This document shows positions 1 to 10,950 of a stretch of 64,000 nucleotides of DNA, piece after piece. Every line of letters begins with the position of its first letter. The first letter of the stretch is position 1. The translations under genes were made by a program, and so were the position numbers. The notes under the pieces were generated by a model. That model was not told where the DNA came from. It searched no databases and saw only the letters and a list, made by a program, of their open reading frames with translations. Source of the stretch: Rhynochetos jubatus (lineage: Eukaryota > Chordata > Aves > Eurypygiformes > Rhynochetidae); NCBI GenBank assembly GCA_027574665.1, contig CM050648.1:134478175-134542174 (forward strand), given 5' to 3'.

Positions 1-1914
1 CTGGATCCAGGAAAGAGTGCAGAAATACGTCACTTCAAAGGCTGGTTGGTGGATGATACACAGCCGCAGCTAGGCACTGCAGAACATGGTGCCCAGAAAA
101 GGGTGCCACACTGCTCACAAGATTACAAAACTTGTGGACAGCCTTTGCAAGAGGTGGAAAAACCTGATCTTGTGATGCAAGTAAGAATGCGGAATGCAGG
201 CATTCCATGTCCCAGGTCCTGGGACACAAGTGAGAACTTTAAATCTGAAGTCGTGTCACATTGTCAGAGAAAATTACCCTCCTGCCTGCTGAAGGGAGAG
301 AGTTCTAAGATCTCGGTGGGGCCAGCAAGGGATGGATCTGGGGTGTTTATGGGGGAATCTGTGACAGGAGCATGCTGCCCTAACCTTGGACTTGGCTAAG
401 GGAAAAGAGGGACTATCCTGAAACAAAGACTTTCCTCCTCCTCTTTCTTCTTCCTGAAATGTCAGGGCTAGAGCAAGACTGACCAGCGTGGTGAAAACAG
501 TGAAATAACATGCTATAAAATGTGACTAATTCTATTTGTCAAGTAGGTTCAGGTGTCAGAGAGTTGCAGATCTAAAATCCAAGCCAACCCTGTTATTTTT
601 CACTGCTTTGCTCCTCCTCACTTCTACTTTTTCTCATAGGAAAGAGGTTAAAATGTGTGGGAAAGGGGATATTTTCCACTGAAGTAAATGTAATTTAAGT
701 GTAAGAAGGAAGAATATAAATTTCCATGGTAAAGCAAAGAATTTGAGAAACATCCCATACAAAATCAACTTGTTCCTTAAAAGAAAAATACTTCAAGAAA
801 CATACTTACCTTCCCCTGGCCAGCTATAACTACTGGTAACTGAGAACTTTTTATTCTACAAAATCCATCACGTACCAATAGGAGTAATAGCATTAGATCT
901 CACCAGCTCCCTTCAAGTCCCATACACATGGCAGAAAGTAAAAAGTACGTTGAGTTTAACCGCACAGAGACCTTAAGCATGTAATTTTAGCCAAAGGGAA
1001 CTCCTTACAGAAGATCTGAGACAAAGAGCTCTGTGTCACAGGATCACAAGGCTTGATTAATTGTGTGCATGCTTCAGCCAGAAGTACTGCTTTCCTCGCT
1101 GTTCAACACCCTCACAGCTGAGGTACAAGGAGATTTTACACCAAAAGAGGAAAACCACGCTGTTGTAATACCTAACTTCCACCTACCCCAGTGCATACTG
1201 GAATCCTCAGCCCTGGGTTAGAGACAGGCATCCCACAGTGCCAGGTCTGGCGTAGGGGGTTGAGTAAAACTGATACCTTTAGGATGGGATTAGAGAAGCT
1301 GGAGAGTAAGAAGCTGCCCAAGCTGACGGGCAAGAAATGTCTACAGGAGACCTTGTGGTGTGAAATATTTAGCAGTGAGGCAATTAAGCAGAGGCAGTTA
1401 CATAGCTACCGCTGGGAGAGAAGGCGGCACCTATCTCCTTTGGGAGTCCTGGCTGTAAATCCTTTCCTGGAGATAAGAAAAATACTGAAAAACAACTAAC
1501 AGTCATCTCCCACATATTTTTCCCTTAGCCACATAAGAGGTAGGAAATCTGCTTTCAAGTTTTCCTCTTCTCTCCTCACCCACACACCTGATTAAAAAGC
1601 AAAGATTTCAACCTTGGTCTCCCATTGAGGAGAGTGGCCTCACCACCACCCTGGCAAGTATTTGGGAACAGCACTTTGTTAATATCCTCTGCTGAATCTG
1701 ATCTACTTTGCTGTAGCTAATTAAATACCTGCATTCAATTATAAACCAAACTTGACTCTCCCACTTTTCTCTGTAAGGCCAAAGGATAAGGATATTCCCT
1801 CAGGATGTGAGAGACCACAGCTTAAATCATTGCTTCTGAGGAGATGGTCTCAGATGGCTGTGGGTTTTGAAAGGACCGGTTCCCTGAAGATCTTAAGGCA
1901 TTTCCCAGTCCACT
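1..1914. other. Intergenic, no gene recognised
   Basis: Mixed-composition sequence. The open frames at 46-399 and 1191-1499 lack similarity to anything I know and sit in ordinary noncoding sequence. I see no repeat family here. Confidence 0.6.
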
Positions 1915-1935
1915 AAGCATGTTCAGAGCATGCCC
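1915..1935. promoter_or_regulatory. Canonical p53-family-type response element
   Basis: Two half-sites, AAGCATGTTC (1915-1924) and GAGCATGCCC (1926-1935), each fit RRRCWWGYYY exactly with CATG cores and are separated by 1 bp. Whether it is bound or used is unknown. Confidence 0.35.
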
Positions 1936-1994
1936 AGAGGTGAACAGTGCACTTTTCTGCACCACTCTAGTATCAGCTATATATGGAGCATCCC

Positions 1995-2110
1995 TTATAG
2001 GTGCTAATGTTGATAGTTCTTAAAATCTCCGGGAATACAGACCCCATGACCTCTCCAAGCAATCCACTCCAGTGCTGCTCTTGTAGCAGCTTTGAGGGAG
2101 GCAGTATCAG
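1995..2110 (-). mobile_element. Possible decayed CR1 3' fragment
   Basis: ATACAGACCCCATGACCTCT then CCAAGCAATCCACTCCAGTG resembles the reversed CR1 text for 'dying hearts' region GATTCCACAACCTCCCTGGG and CAACCTGTTCCAGTGC. Similarity covers only about 50 bp, so the call is tentative. Confidence 0.35.
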
Positions 2111-3486
2111 TGACACCTGAACACTGGGACATAAATACCCTCGATTCAACTAGCTCCTGGCTCAATCCAAGGTAACCCCATTTTCAGAGGGACTGTTACC
2201 TGTTGACACTCTCAATGTATGCCTGATGGGTAACACACCTGCCCAGGAAATCTAGCTGGAGCATTGTTCCTCCTCCTGGATCACTGCAACAGTGAGGGTG
2301 CTGGTGCTTATTGCACCACAACACGTAACAGTGCCGGAGAAACATTTTGCCAAGGATAGGAAAGACTGGCTGTTCCTCCACCTACTTTCAGTAGCAAGGG
2401 GAAGTATTAGAGTCCTCTTAAAGAGGAGAAAATGCATGGACATGAAAATAAGGTGGGAGGATGAAACCTGTCTGCATCAGGCATCCTCCTCCCTCTGGTA
2501 CTACAGATGCCCTATCAAGAGGAAAAGGTTATGTAATGAAAGAAGTCTGCCTACAAAGCCTGCTGCTACAAGAGTTTGCCAAGAAAAGAGACTTGAGGGA
2601 GTGCCTTACAACAGCCTTAAAGTGAGACATTGGAAGCTAGAACCTCAAAGTAGGATCTCTGACTAATAACCTCGAGGGGATTAAAAGGATAGAAAGACCA
2701 CGGAATCAACCAAAAAAAGCACACAACAGGGCATCATACAGTAAAGCTGCTGCTATTGCAAATAAAAATACTGTTTATTTTCAGCCACCATCGAACGTGG
2801 ATGCCTGAGTGGTTGGGGCTGGTTGTATTTGGAATTCAATGAGCAAGGAGAGAATTTGAATGTAACAGGATGATGCACAAATGATCACACCAAACTTCTC
2901 CAGTGTTCAGTGCCATCTCCTTAGGCCCATCTAGCAATGGGTATGATGTGACTCACATGACAGATATGAGCATGACTCATATAATAAATATGATTGACAT
3001 GACCAATGAACAAAGAGAAATAGGGTTGCTGCCCACTACCTCCATGCTGTCCAGGTAGTTTTGTCCTGCTCTGGTTTTGTTTCAATTCTGTTATTCCTGC
3101 AGCCAGGACCAGGAAATGCATTGGCACAAAGGAATGAAAATGGAGGTGTTTAAATACTTAGCTGCTCAGTGAACCATGAAATAAAATACTCAGTTCTGGT
3201 TTGATTCAAATTTTAGTTAACAGTTTAAGATTGCTAGGGACAGATGCCAGTAAGATTATTACTGTTCCCAAAAGTGGCCAACTCCTGGTACTTCACTGAT
3301 GCTTCTGGAACCGTTCATCGTTTGTACATACATGTTTTAAGCATGCACTGCTCTCTTCCCTTGAGCGTTGTGATTCACATGCTGATGCTATCAGGAGATC
3401 CCCAGCGAGATGAGGTTAGGGGCACCGGTGCACTTGCCCTGTCTGAAAGAAAAGGTAGGAGCTAGAAATCCCCCTGCCTCCTTTTA
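2111..3486. other. Intergenic, no gene recognised
   Basis: Includes a 124-codon open frame (2292-2666, plus) overlapped by minus-strand frames of similar quality, so none stands out. ACATGACAGATATGAGCATG near 2954 is locally repetitive. Nothing else recognised. Confidence 0.6.
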
Positions 3487-3605
3487 CACAAAGAGAGCTG
3501 AGGTACAAGTGAACAGACTTACTCAAGGTGCCACAGGCAATCTATGGTGGGGCTGGGAACCTAATCGAGATTTCCTGAATCCTATCCAGTGTCTTAACCT
3601 CAAAA
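3487..3605 (+). mobile_element. Ancient L3/MIR-type retroposon 3' remnant
   Basis: AGAGCTGAGGTACAAGTGAA, ACTTACTCAAGGTGCCACAG, GGTGGGGCTGGGAACCTAAT and CCTATCCAGTGTCTTAACC follow, in order, the shared L2/L3/MIR3 3' consensus (ctgaggcacagagaggttaa, acttgcccaaggtcacacag, gcagagctgggattcgaacc, cccagtccagtgctcttac). The order and spacing fit. Subfamily cannot be assigned by eye. Confidence 0.5.
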
Positions 3606-5849
3606 GCATCCTTTCTCACTAATCAGGTTTATCAGACAAGTCATCAGACACCTATATGTATATCTGCTTACCCTCAGATTTGTATACCTCTGTGGTCCTG
3701 AAAACAAGTTTGTTCTCTCCTGCCTCACCCACAGAGGTTTGATAAGGTGGTAAAACCAGCTTAAAGACTTCCTTTGTTCTGATGACAGGCGTTGCAACTA
3801 GCAGCTCTGCCCAAGCCTCTGACCTTGTTCGTGAGGTCCTGAGAGACAGAACAGCTGCTGGATGGGCTAAAATCCAGATGGAAACTTCCTCCTGGTTTGT
3901 GCCATGTTAGATGTCTGTTGGAGTATTGGTGGCTGGATGTGTCATCTTAATGAAGGCAGTGTAGGCAAACTGCCAGAAGAGGCTCATCAGCACTTCTCCA
4001 AAACCACCTCACCTGTAGACCGAGGGGCGGAGGGACATGGTCTGCTAGAGAGAAAGTGAACAGGTCTCAAAGGGAGACCAAACAGCCTGGAAGCTGCCAG
4101 AAATGAGTGCCAGCTTCTGCAGCTGAAGATCCAATTACCTTACCCTCAGTAAATCCTACCAGATTAGAGCAGCACCGACTCAAGAGCTGTATGAAAACTC
4201 CAGGTGAATTCGTTAGCCATGGCTCCATTACCTAGTCAATCTACATGAGCAGAAGGTCTGTCTTTCTGTTTCCTTGGAGAGCAGGTGCTGCAGACCTTGT
4301 CTCTAGGTGCGATTGGAGTCTGCTGTGTTGAAAAGAAAGTTGACAGAGGTAGCAATAGGCATGACAGGAGCATATGAGACTCCTTAAGCTAATCATTAAA
4401 GCCCAGGATCAAGTAAACAAGTGCTTACGTGTGCCTCTGACAGTCCTGTCAAGCCAAGAGAAAAAGAGGAGACAGGGGATGAGCTCCTGAAAAAAGTAAC
4501 AGCTGAAAAGTGAGGCTGGCAATTCCCAAGAAAAGGTGATTCAGGCAGTAATATGTGCTGGTATTAGCTAAAACCATGAAAAGCACATGAGGAAAATGTT
4601 GCGAAACTGGCAAACCTTATGGAATTTAAGAAGAAGTCAACAGTTTTAGAGACTAATCTATTATTTCCAGAAAAAAACTCTGACTGGAGAGAGAAACAGG
4701 GGATAAAGTTCTGGAACTGCTGTAGCTGGTGGCAAAACTTCTGATCTCAGTGGCATCAAGACTTCATCCCAGGAGCTTCATTGTAGGAAAAGAAAACACT
4801 GCTACTTTGACCAACTGAAAGTCTTGAGTGGGGAGAGCCTGAGCCTTTCAGCTTTCGACTGTTCCCGCCACCCATGGAATTTCTGAGCTCCCCATAATAC
4901 AGCATCACTCCCAAAGATCAGTATAGCACGTGAGTCCATCTGCAGTGCACATTATAGTGCTAAGTGAGCTAGCTCTAAAAGAACTAGCTTGAGGACGAGA
5001 AGCAATCCAGACTTATTAGCATGGTGCTCTACCCATGCTAATTTATTGTGCTAATGTAGCTATACCACTTCTAGGTATCCCTGAACAACACCGTGTTGTG
5101 AGATCCGGATCTGCCAAGAACTCAGATGTGTCAGTAGGTTGAATGAGGAAGGTCTGGGACTAGCAGGTTGGTTGGTAATGTGAGGTACACCGAAGGAGGC
5201 TATTACTTTGTGCTGCTTTAATGCCTTCTAATTTTTTTAATTAAAGCTTGGTTACAGTATCCCGTAGGGAAAAATCCCTTGCTGGCAAAAAGAGTAGGCC
5301 AAAACAACTCACAAGTTCTTTTCTGGCATTAATGTCTATTACTCTAAGTAGCAGTCCAGCCCCAACTTGTAGGAGAATAAAGCTACCACACTCCTACCAC
5401 AAAGACGGTTGTTCTTTGCCAGTAATTGCTGTTTTTCCATATACAAGGACCAGATCATCAACTTTCATTCAAAATGACTTCTTTTAGATTAAGGGAAAAT
5501 AGCAGCGAGAGGAGAGGTAGGGGGTGGGAATTAAAACAAAATGCAAGGTCTCCAGGAGAGATCAGCGCGCGTCCGCTTCCACAACAGGCTGGAGCAGGCA
5601 AGAGGAAAATGGCTGCTGCCTCTGCACACAAGCAGAATTTCTTTGAAATTCCATGTGCTGCTGCCAGGCTTAAATGTTTCCTTTATTGCATCGGACTTTC
5701 AGGGCTCCCAGTCATTTGGCTGCGCCGATATCAAGCCTCGCCAATGGCTGAAGTCCCGTAAGGTAGCCATTGATGTGCCTTTGTACCTGGGATCAAGACA
5801 GGTGCTTGGGCACATAAGGGTTTGGCTCCACAAGACCAGCAGTGCTGAT
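3606..5849. other. Intergenic with hairpin and CCAAT motif
   Basis: Apart from the hairpin at 5015-5042 and the CCAAT at 5741, I see no gene. The two overlapping plus frames at 5426-5876 run into the CpG-rich patch and have no recognisable product. Confidence 0.55.
5015..5042. repeat. Perfect hairpin, 10-bp arms
   Basis: ATTAGCATGG, an 8-base loop TGCTCTAC, then CCATGCTAAT. A weaker inverted repeat (AGCTAG...CTAGCT) lies about 35 bp upstream, so the block may be a relic of a short palindromic repeat. Confidence 0.7.
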
Positions 5850-6216
5850 GCCACCGGCGCGCACGGTTCGGTCTGAGCTTCCCCACCTGCCCGCGTCGTG
5901 CGCTACATCAGGTTGCACACCAAGGGGGTAAACCGTGTGGAGAAGGAAAATTAATGTTAACTTTGTGTTTGCGCTGACTCGGTGGTGGTCTATGGCCGGA
6001 TCCTATTGGCGTTACTGTAACACAGCACTAACAACAACAAACCACAGAAATAACTCCATCATGGGTAAACTTTTGCTGGAGTTAGTCCGGGGGCGAGCTG
6101 GCCCCGGTGCAGGCAGAGGGGCAGGGCTGCCGGCAGCTGCCCGCTCGCCTCGCCCGGGGGGGGACGACAGCGCTGCGAGAACGATTGATCTGCGGAGCTT
6201 GACACGGGAGCGACAA
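5850..6216. promoter_or_regulatory. Isolated CpG-rich patch in the gene-poor flank
   Basis: Clusters of CpG (CACCGGCGCGCACGGTTCGG, CCCGCGTCGTGCGC, GCCCGCTCGCCTCGCCCGG) in an AT-rich neighbourhood. An inverted CCAAT box (ATTGG at 6005-6009) sits inside and a forward CCAAT (5741-5745) just upstream. AACCACAG (about 6041) resembles a RUNX site. It looks like a promoter or CpG-bearing enhancer, but I see no exon with clear coding content attached. A noncoding-RNA promoter or distal element is the likeliest reading. Confidence 0.5.
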
Positions 6217-9200
6217 CCTGATTTATGGTTATGTAGCTGCATTAGATAAAGAAGCTGTGGCCTTTTCCTTTCAGCATAGGTGTGGTCATCACTTAATTAT
6301 CCCCAGGAAGGTGGAAAGTATTAAAACCTCAGGAAACTCTTGAGTCTGTGAGTGTGAGAGTAGGACTGTAAGTGTTAGGCAGCTAAAATTACCTGCTAAG
6401 AATTAATTTTATTTTCTCTGAGGCACTGCTCTTGTTTCCACCCCACACGCACGTACGCTCTGGCACGCACTGACAAATACATGCACGCAAATACTAAACA
6501 AATACATTCACCTTGAGAGCATTATTGACTATTCGATATGGTTGGATTGCTTAAGTTAAAAACTCTCCAAAGAAAAGAGTTTGCAGATTTCTGTCAGCCA
6601 GAGATCTATTACTCATGCTCAACCATCTGGTATTTAATGAGAATATGACAAGCTGATTGTTATTTTTTTTCACATGGCAAATTGAAAAATGCGACTTTTT
6701 GATCTGTATTTTAATTACACCCCCTCTGATCTCTCTCCCTTGCACTTTCTTAGTGATATGGATTTGGAGAGTAGACACGTTCTGACTTTCCCCATTAGCC
6801 CTGCCCCTTGAATGGCAAAAAAGCCTTTTAACTTCTTTAAATTTTTCTGATTCACCTGTGGTCTATGGAGGTCTAAAGAAAACTCTTTTACTCCCAGCTG
6901 AAGAGCCAGGGTAGGGCTTCCCATGAGAGGTGAGGCTGCTTGGCTCTGCAGCTGCCCTCGGTCCACCGCAGCTCCCGGCACTCTGCTTTCTCCATGTCAT
7001 TGCAGCTCCCATGGAAGGGGAGTTATTTCATGTTTCATGTTACAGGCATTGCTATTCTTGAATAGGCTCATAGATTAGCTTGAATGCTGGAAACATAATT
7101 AAAAAAAAAACCCAAACCAAAACACTTTTGCTGCAAGAAGAGAGGAAGAGGTTACAAGCCCTAGAAATGGTGATTTTTGTCAGACTGACCCCCTCAGTTC
7201 CTGACAGGTTGCTGCCTGCTTAGTCGGGTCTCATGCCTATAGCTGCAGCTAAATCAGACTGTATATGAAAGCATGACTTTAAAGGGACCAGACCCAATCA
7301 CATGACACGTTTTTGTCCAAGTTCCACTATCATGTGACAATCTACAGTAGATTTATGAAATTAAGCACAGATGGCTACTTTGTTTTTGTTCTTTGAACTG
7401 ACAGCTGCTGGTGTAAAAATAAATTAAATTAAATTTCATATAAGTCAGACTTTGAGATTTTTTTTTCTTGGTTAAATAATCTTTAGGGTCCGACCCTCCC
7501 CCCCTCCACACACATACGTACATTTTAATGTTTTGCTGGTTCTCGCCTCTCACCCCATGCTCCTGGCATACCCCCAGGAGCCTTCCCCAGCCGCCCTGGC
7601 AGTGACCTTCCTCCACATCTGGGCACACACCTCCCAGTGGACACTGGACATCCAGCCCCCATCCCCGAACAGATACCCAGTGATGAGGGGGACAACCTGT
7701 GCCAAGCTTGGCCACTGGGCATGGCTGAAGCCAATTTCCATCAGGAAATGCAGCTAAAAGAAGGGAAAACCCCACAAATTCTCCACCCTGCAAGGCTGTG
7801 GGAGAGTATTCCTAAGCCCTTAGGAACTGTCAGCTCTGAAAGGCTGCATCTGCCAACAAAAGTGGGAGGATTGTTATTAACTGAGCTGCTAATAATCCAA
7901 TTTACAGGGGAAAATGAAGGAAGTCACTTCTAGGTAAGGAAAGTAATGGCAGGTGCATAAAAGAGAATGAGCTGACTTTTTAAGAAAACAATGTTTCAGG
8001 ATTAGCCAAAGGGTTCTCCTGTGTTCACAAATCTCCATGGAGCACTTTAAAGTCTTCTGTGTTTGTATCACTTAAAGTGCTGCTATTTTAGGTCAGTGTA
8101 AATAAGTCATGTGTGCCGTCAGCCTTGTACAAGTGCTTTCTGCTGCTTAATAATACATGTGCTTGTCCATTATAGGGGCTACACGGGTATGTGTGGGATC
8201 TGGAGGCAGTCATGCAAGGATCCTGTCTTTGGCATGGCTGCTTAATGCTTTGAGCGAGGGCATAGGGTATATACTTGTGATGACCTAGAGCAGGGCAGAG
8301 GCTAAACCCAGCTCTGATCACAGCGCCCAATAAATAATTCATAAGAAACCATGCCATGGTATCACTGCTTTCCTCCCCAGATATGCCAACAAGCCAGCAC
8401 TATTACCTTCCGGTTTATTTATACACAGATGACAGGGTTTGAGGCAGGAGGGTGATAACTGACCGCATCACAATTCTGCCATTTCGACCGCATTTCAGCA
8501 GGTCGCTGGGATTTAGTGGATGTTTGGGAATTATGTCTCAGGTTCTCTCATGGAGGTGCTTGGCAGACATGATGCTGCTCAGATGCAGCATCCTACAGGA
8601 CACAGCAAGCAGAGCACCTTGGGCCTGACATTCTCTTTGAATAGACACAGGTGCTGAGCTTCAGTCTCAGCTATGGTTTAGGCATCCAACAGACTCCCAT
8701 GAAAATTATTCAGATAATTAGCCTCAAGTGAGAACAGGACATTCTGAGGCCAAGATCCTCACTGACCGATATTCACAGCTCCTGTGTTGTTCACCCCCTT
8801 TTGTCCTCCTGCTCTCTCCAGGTCTCTTTTTCCATTAATATAATGGATTCATGAGTATGGGGACTCTCAGGGTGTGCTTATCCATAAATTAGCACAATGG
8901 GGTCCTGTTCTCCATGGCCATCTAGATAGGACAGCAGTAAACATCATTAGTTTCATTAAGGGTCTACATTGCACGGTAGCGTCATGCGACAGTCTGAATG
9001 CGGGACAGAGCATGAACTTTCTGGATCTCAATCTTTCGATCATGTTGCAAAGTTACAGGGAAATGTAGAAGAGATGGTGAAAAAGTAGACCTGTCCATGA
9101 AAAAGTACTCCGGTGTTGGGAACCCTGAAGTGCTGTTAGGCAGCCACTCTGCCACGTTTTCTTCAATCCATCTGCCGGTTGCTGCATCCAACCAAGTAGC

Positions 9201-10049
9201 AATCACCATGAATTAGATGTGGGTTCTCACAGTCTGAGCCAGTTGCTTCACCTTAGAGTTTCTGGGGAGAAAATGGGGTGAAATGCCCGCTCTTCCTGAT
9301 AGGCACCTGCAAGAGCTAATCAGCAGATATTTCTAAAGGATTCTGTGTTGTGCTCCTGTGATTTTGCTCCCTGAGAAGTCAATTCAGATTTGCCGTCCGT
9401 CCAAGAGAAAGAAAATTCAACCAATAAAAGAGCAAACTATCGTACTGGAAAAGCCAAATCTCTGAGTCTGACTTGCTGGGAGGGAGATGCCAAAATACCT
9501 TTACAAATCTGCGCCTCAGTATCAGCGTCAGGTTTGTAAGGTGCAAACGCTGTGCTTTCGAGAAATAAATGAAGAGGGTTAAACCACGACAGCTAGCAAA
9601 AGGCTTGCCCAATCACACCTCACAGACCTCCGCAGGCTACTGAAACTGAGCACAATGTCTGTGAAATTGATAGCTGAAGAATAATTTTGTATAAGAAAAT
9701 GATGAAAAGAAAAGAAAATAATTCAAAATGGTTTTTTTCCCCCTTCAAATGTTACAGATCTGATTTCTTTGACAGAAAAATAAGTATGTGCGTGCATCTA
9801 TACAGCGAGTTTTAAGGAGAGGTTTAGAAACAAGATTTTTAATAGAAAACAAAGGCATGTCAATTAATAAGCATGCATTAATGTTGAAAAAGCCCCATAA
9901 TAGTGTTTCTTGTGCATATGTGGGAGTGAGGGATTGTAAGAACAAGTGGTGGCTGGCTGCCTGGGTTTATCAAAGCCCAGTAGGGCAGGATCACCTCTTT
10001 GTCTTTACTGTGCTCAGAGTCATCAATCCCTCCTGTTCCTTCCAGAGCT
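6217..10049. other. Intergenic, AT-rich, with the motif block at 7.24-7.44 kb
   Basis: No coding gene. Alternating CA/CG text (about 6445-6490), an A-run with an A/C string (7101-7125) and a C-run (7497-7504) are simple-sequence features. Text at 9220-9280 faintly resembles a MIR tail but not enough to call. Confidence 0.55.
7240..7440. promoter_or_regulatory. Motif-dense AT-rich block, enhancer-like
   Basis: Contains an inverted pair of M-box/E-box octamers, TCACATGA (7298-7305) and TCATGTGA (7330-7337). Also present are CAGCTGCTGG and CAGATGGC E-boxes and CTTTGAA (TCF/LEF-like), near ATTAAATTAAATTTC homeodomain-type sequence. No coding potential. The reading as a conserved noncoding element is inference from composition only. 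Confidence 0.3.
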
Positions 10050-10950
10050 GTGAAAATGTCAAGAGAGAAACTCCTCCTCCTCCAGCAAGTGCTGTGAAAG
10101 CCCCAGCTCCAGGCACAAACCCACTGCACTGGGTGGCTTGGTGGTGCCTGGGGGAGCCTCGCCAGCCGGGTTCCCCAGCTCTGTGGGGCAGAGGGGGTGG
10201 CCAGAGCTCCTGATGATGGGATCCCACAGGCTGGTGCCTCTGCCCCCTCCATGGCTGTGCTCCCTCCATGGCTGTTCTCTGTCCATGGCTGTGCCCTCTC
10301 TGGGGCTATGCCCGCCCAGGGCTCGCAGCCTTCTGCAGAGCAAACAGGGTCAGGCCTGGCCTGGGTGCCATGGGAAGAAGACTTTCTGTTACCCCGGAGC
10401 GGGGGCTGGCCACATTTCCATGCCTTGACAGGGCAGTGCTGCAGGCAGTTTGTTTTATGGTTGAGCTCACACCTGAAACCACAGCTCCCAAACAGCCTCG
10501 AGCACACCCTACTCCTTAGGGTTCCTGCTCCTTGGGGTTCCTGTCCCTTGCTGCCTTTCTCCCCGCCTCATCCACTCAGTTGCAGACCCCAAAGTCTCCT
10601 GCTTTTTGAAAAGGCAACACCCCAACCTGCCTACCCGACCTCCTCAGTCCTCAGACAAAATCCCACCGGGAGGACGCAGCTCCCAGTGACTGCTCCAGTG
10701 CTCGGGGAGTCCCTGGGGGGTTACAAACCATCTCAAGTACGGCAGGAGGGAAAGGGCCCTTGCTGCCTTCTGGGGACCAGCACCCCATGGAGCGCTGTGG
10801 GTGACTGCCCCGGGCCCTCCACAGAAAGACAGGGTCTGTTAGGTGCAACAGGCAGACAGAGAGGAACGCAGACAGGGGAGTGGGGATGGGGCAAGGCAGG
10901 AGGGTGGCCAAAAGGCTGGAGGCCAGGGAGGAGAGATTGATGAGGTGCGG
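10050..10950. other. GC-rich intergenic patch
   Basis: GC-rich but CpG-poor, unlike a promoter island. It carries long overlapping open frames on both strands (247 codons plus, 209 codons minus) that I judge to be compositional, and the 17-bp tandem repeat. No protein family is recognised in either strand. Confidence 0.55.
10248..10315 (+). repeat. 17-bp imperfect tandem repeat, about 4 copies
   Basis: Units TCCATGGCTGTGCTCCC, TCCATGGCTGTTCTCTG, TCCATGGCTGTGCCCTC and a degenerate TCTGGGGCTATGCCCGC. A minisatellite-like array inside the GC-rich patch at 10.05-10.95 kb. Confidence 0.8.

Noticed and set aside
5426-5876. Two overlapping 111-codon plus-strand frames entering the CpG-rich patch
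   Set aside because: Neither has a recognisable product, a good start context or a clear splice donor. They are likely chance frames in GC-richer DNA.
9225-9290. Text resembling a MIR SINE tail (TTGCTTCACC ... AAAATGGGG)
   Set aside because: Only two short blocks match, with no box B or core region, so the likeness is too weak.
9878-10940. Overlapping long open frames of 209 (minus) and 247 (plus) codons
   Set aside because: They overlap each other on opposite strands in GC-rich DNA with few stop codons, have no recognisable domain, and cross a 17-bp tandem repeat. Composition explains them.
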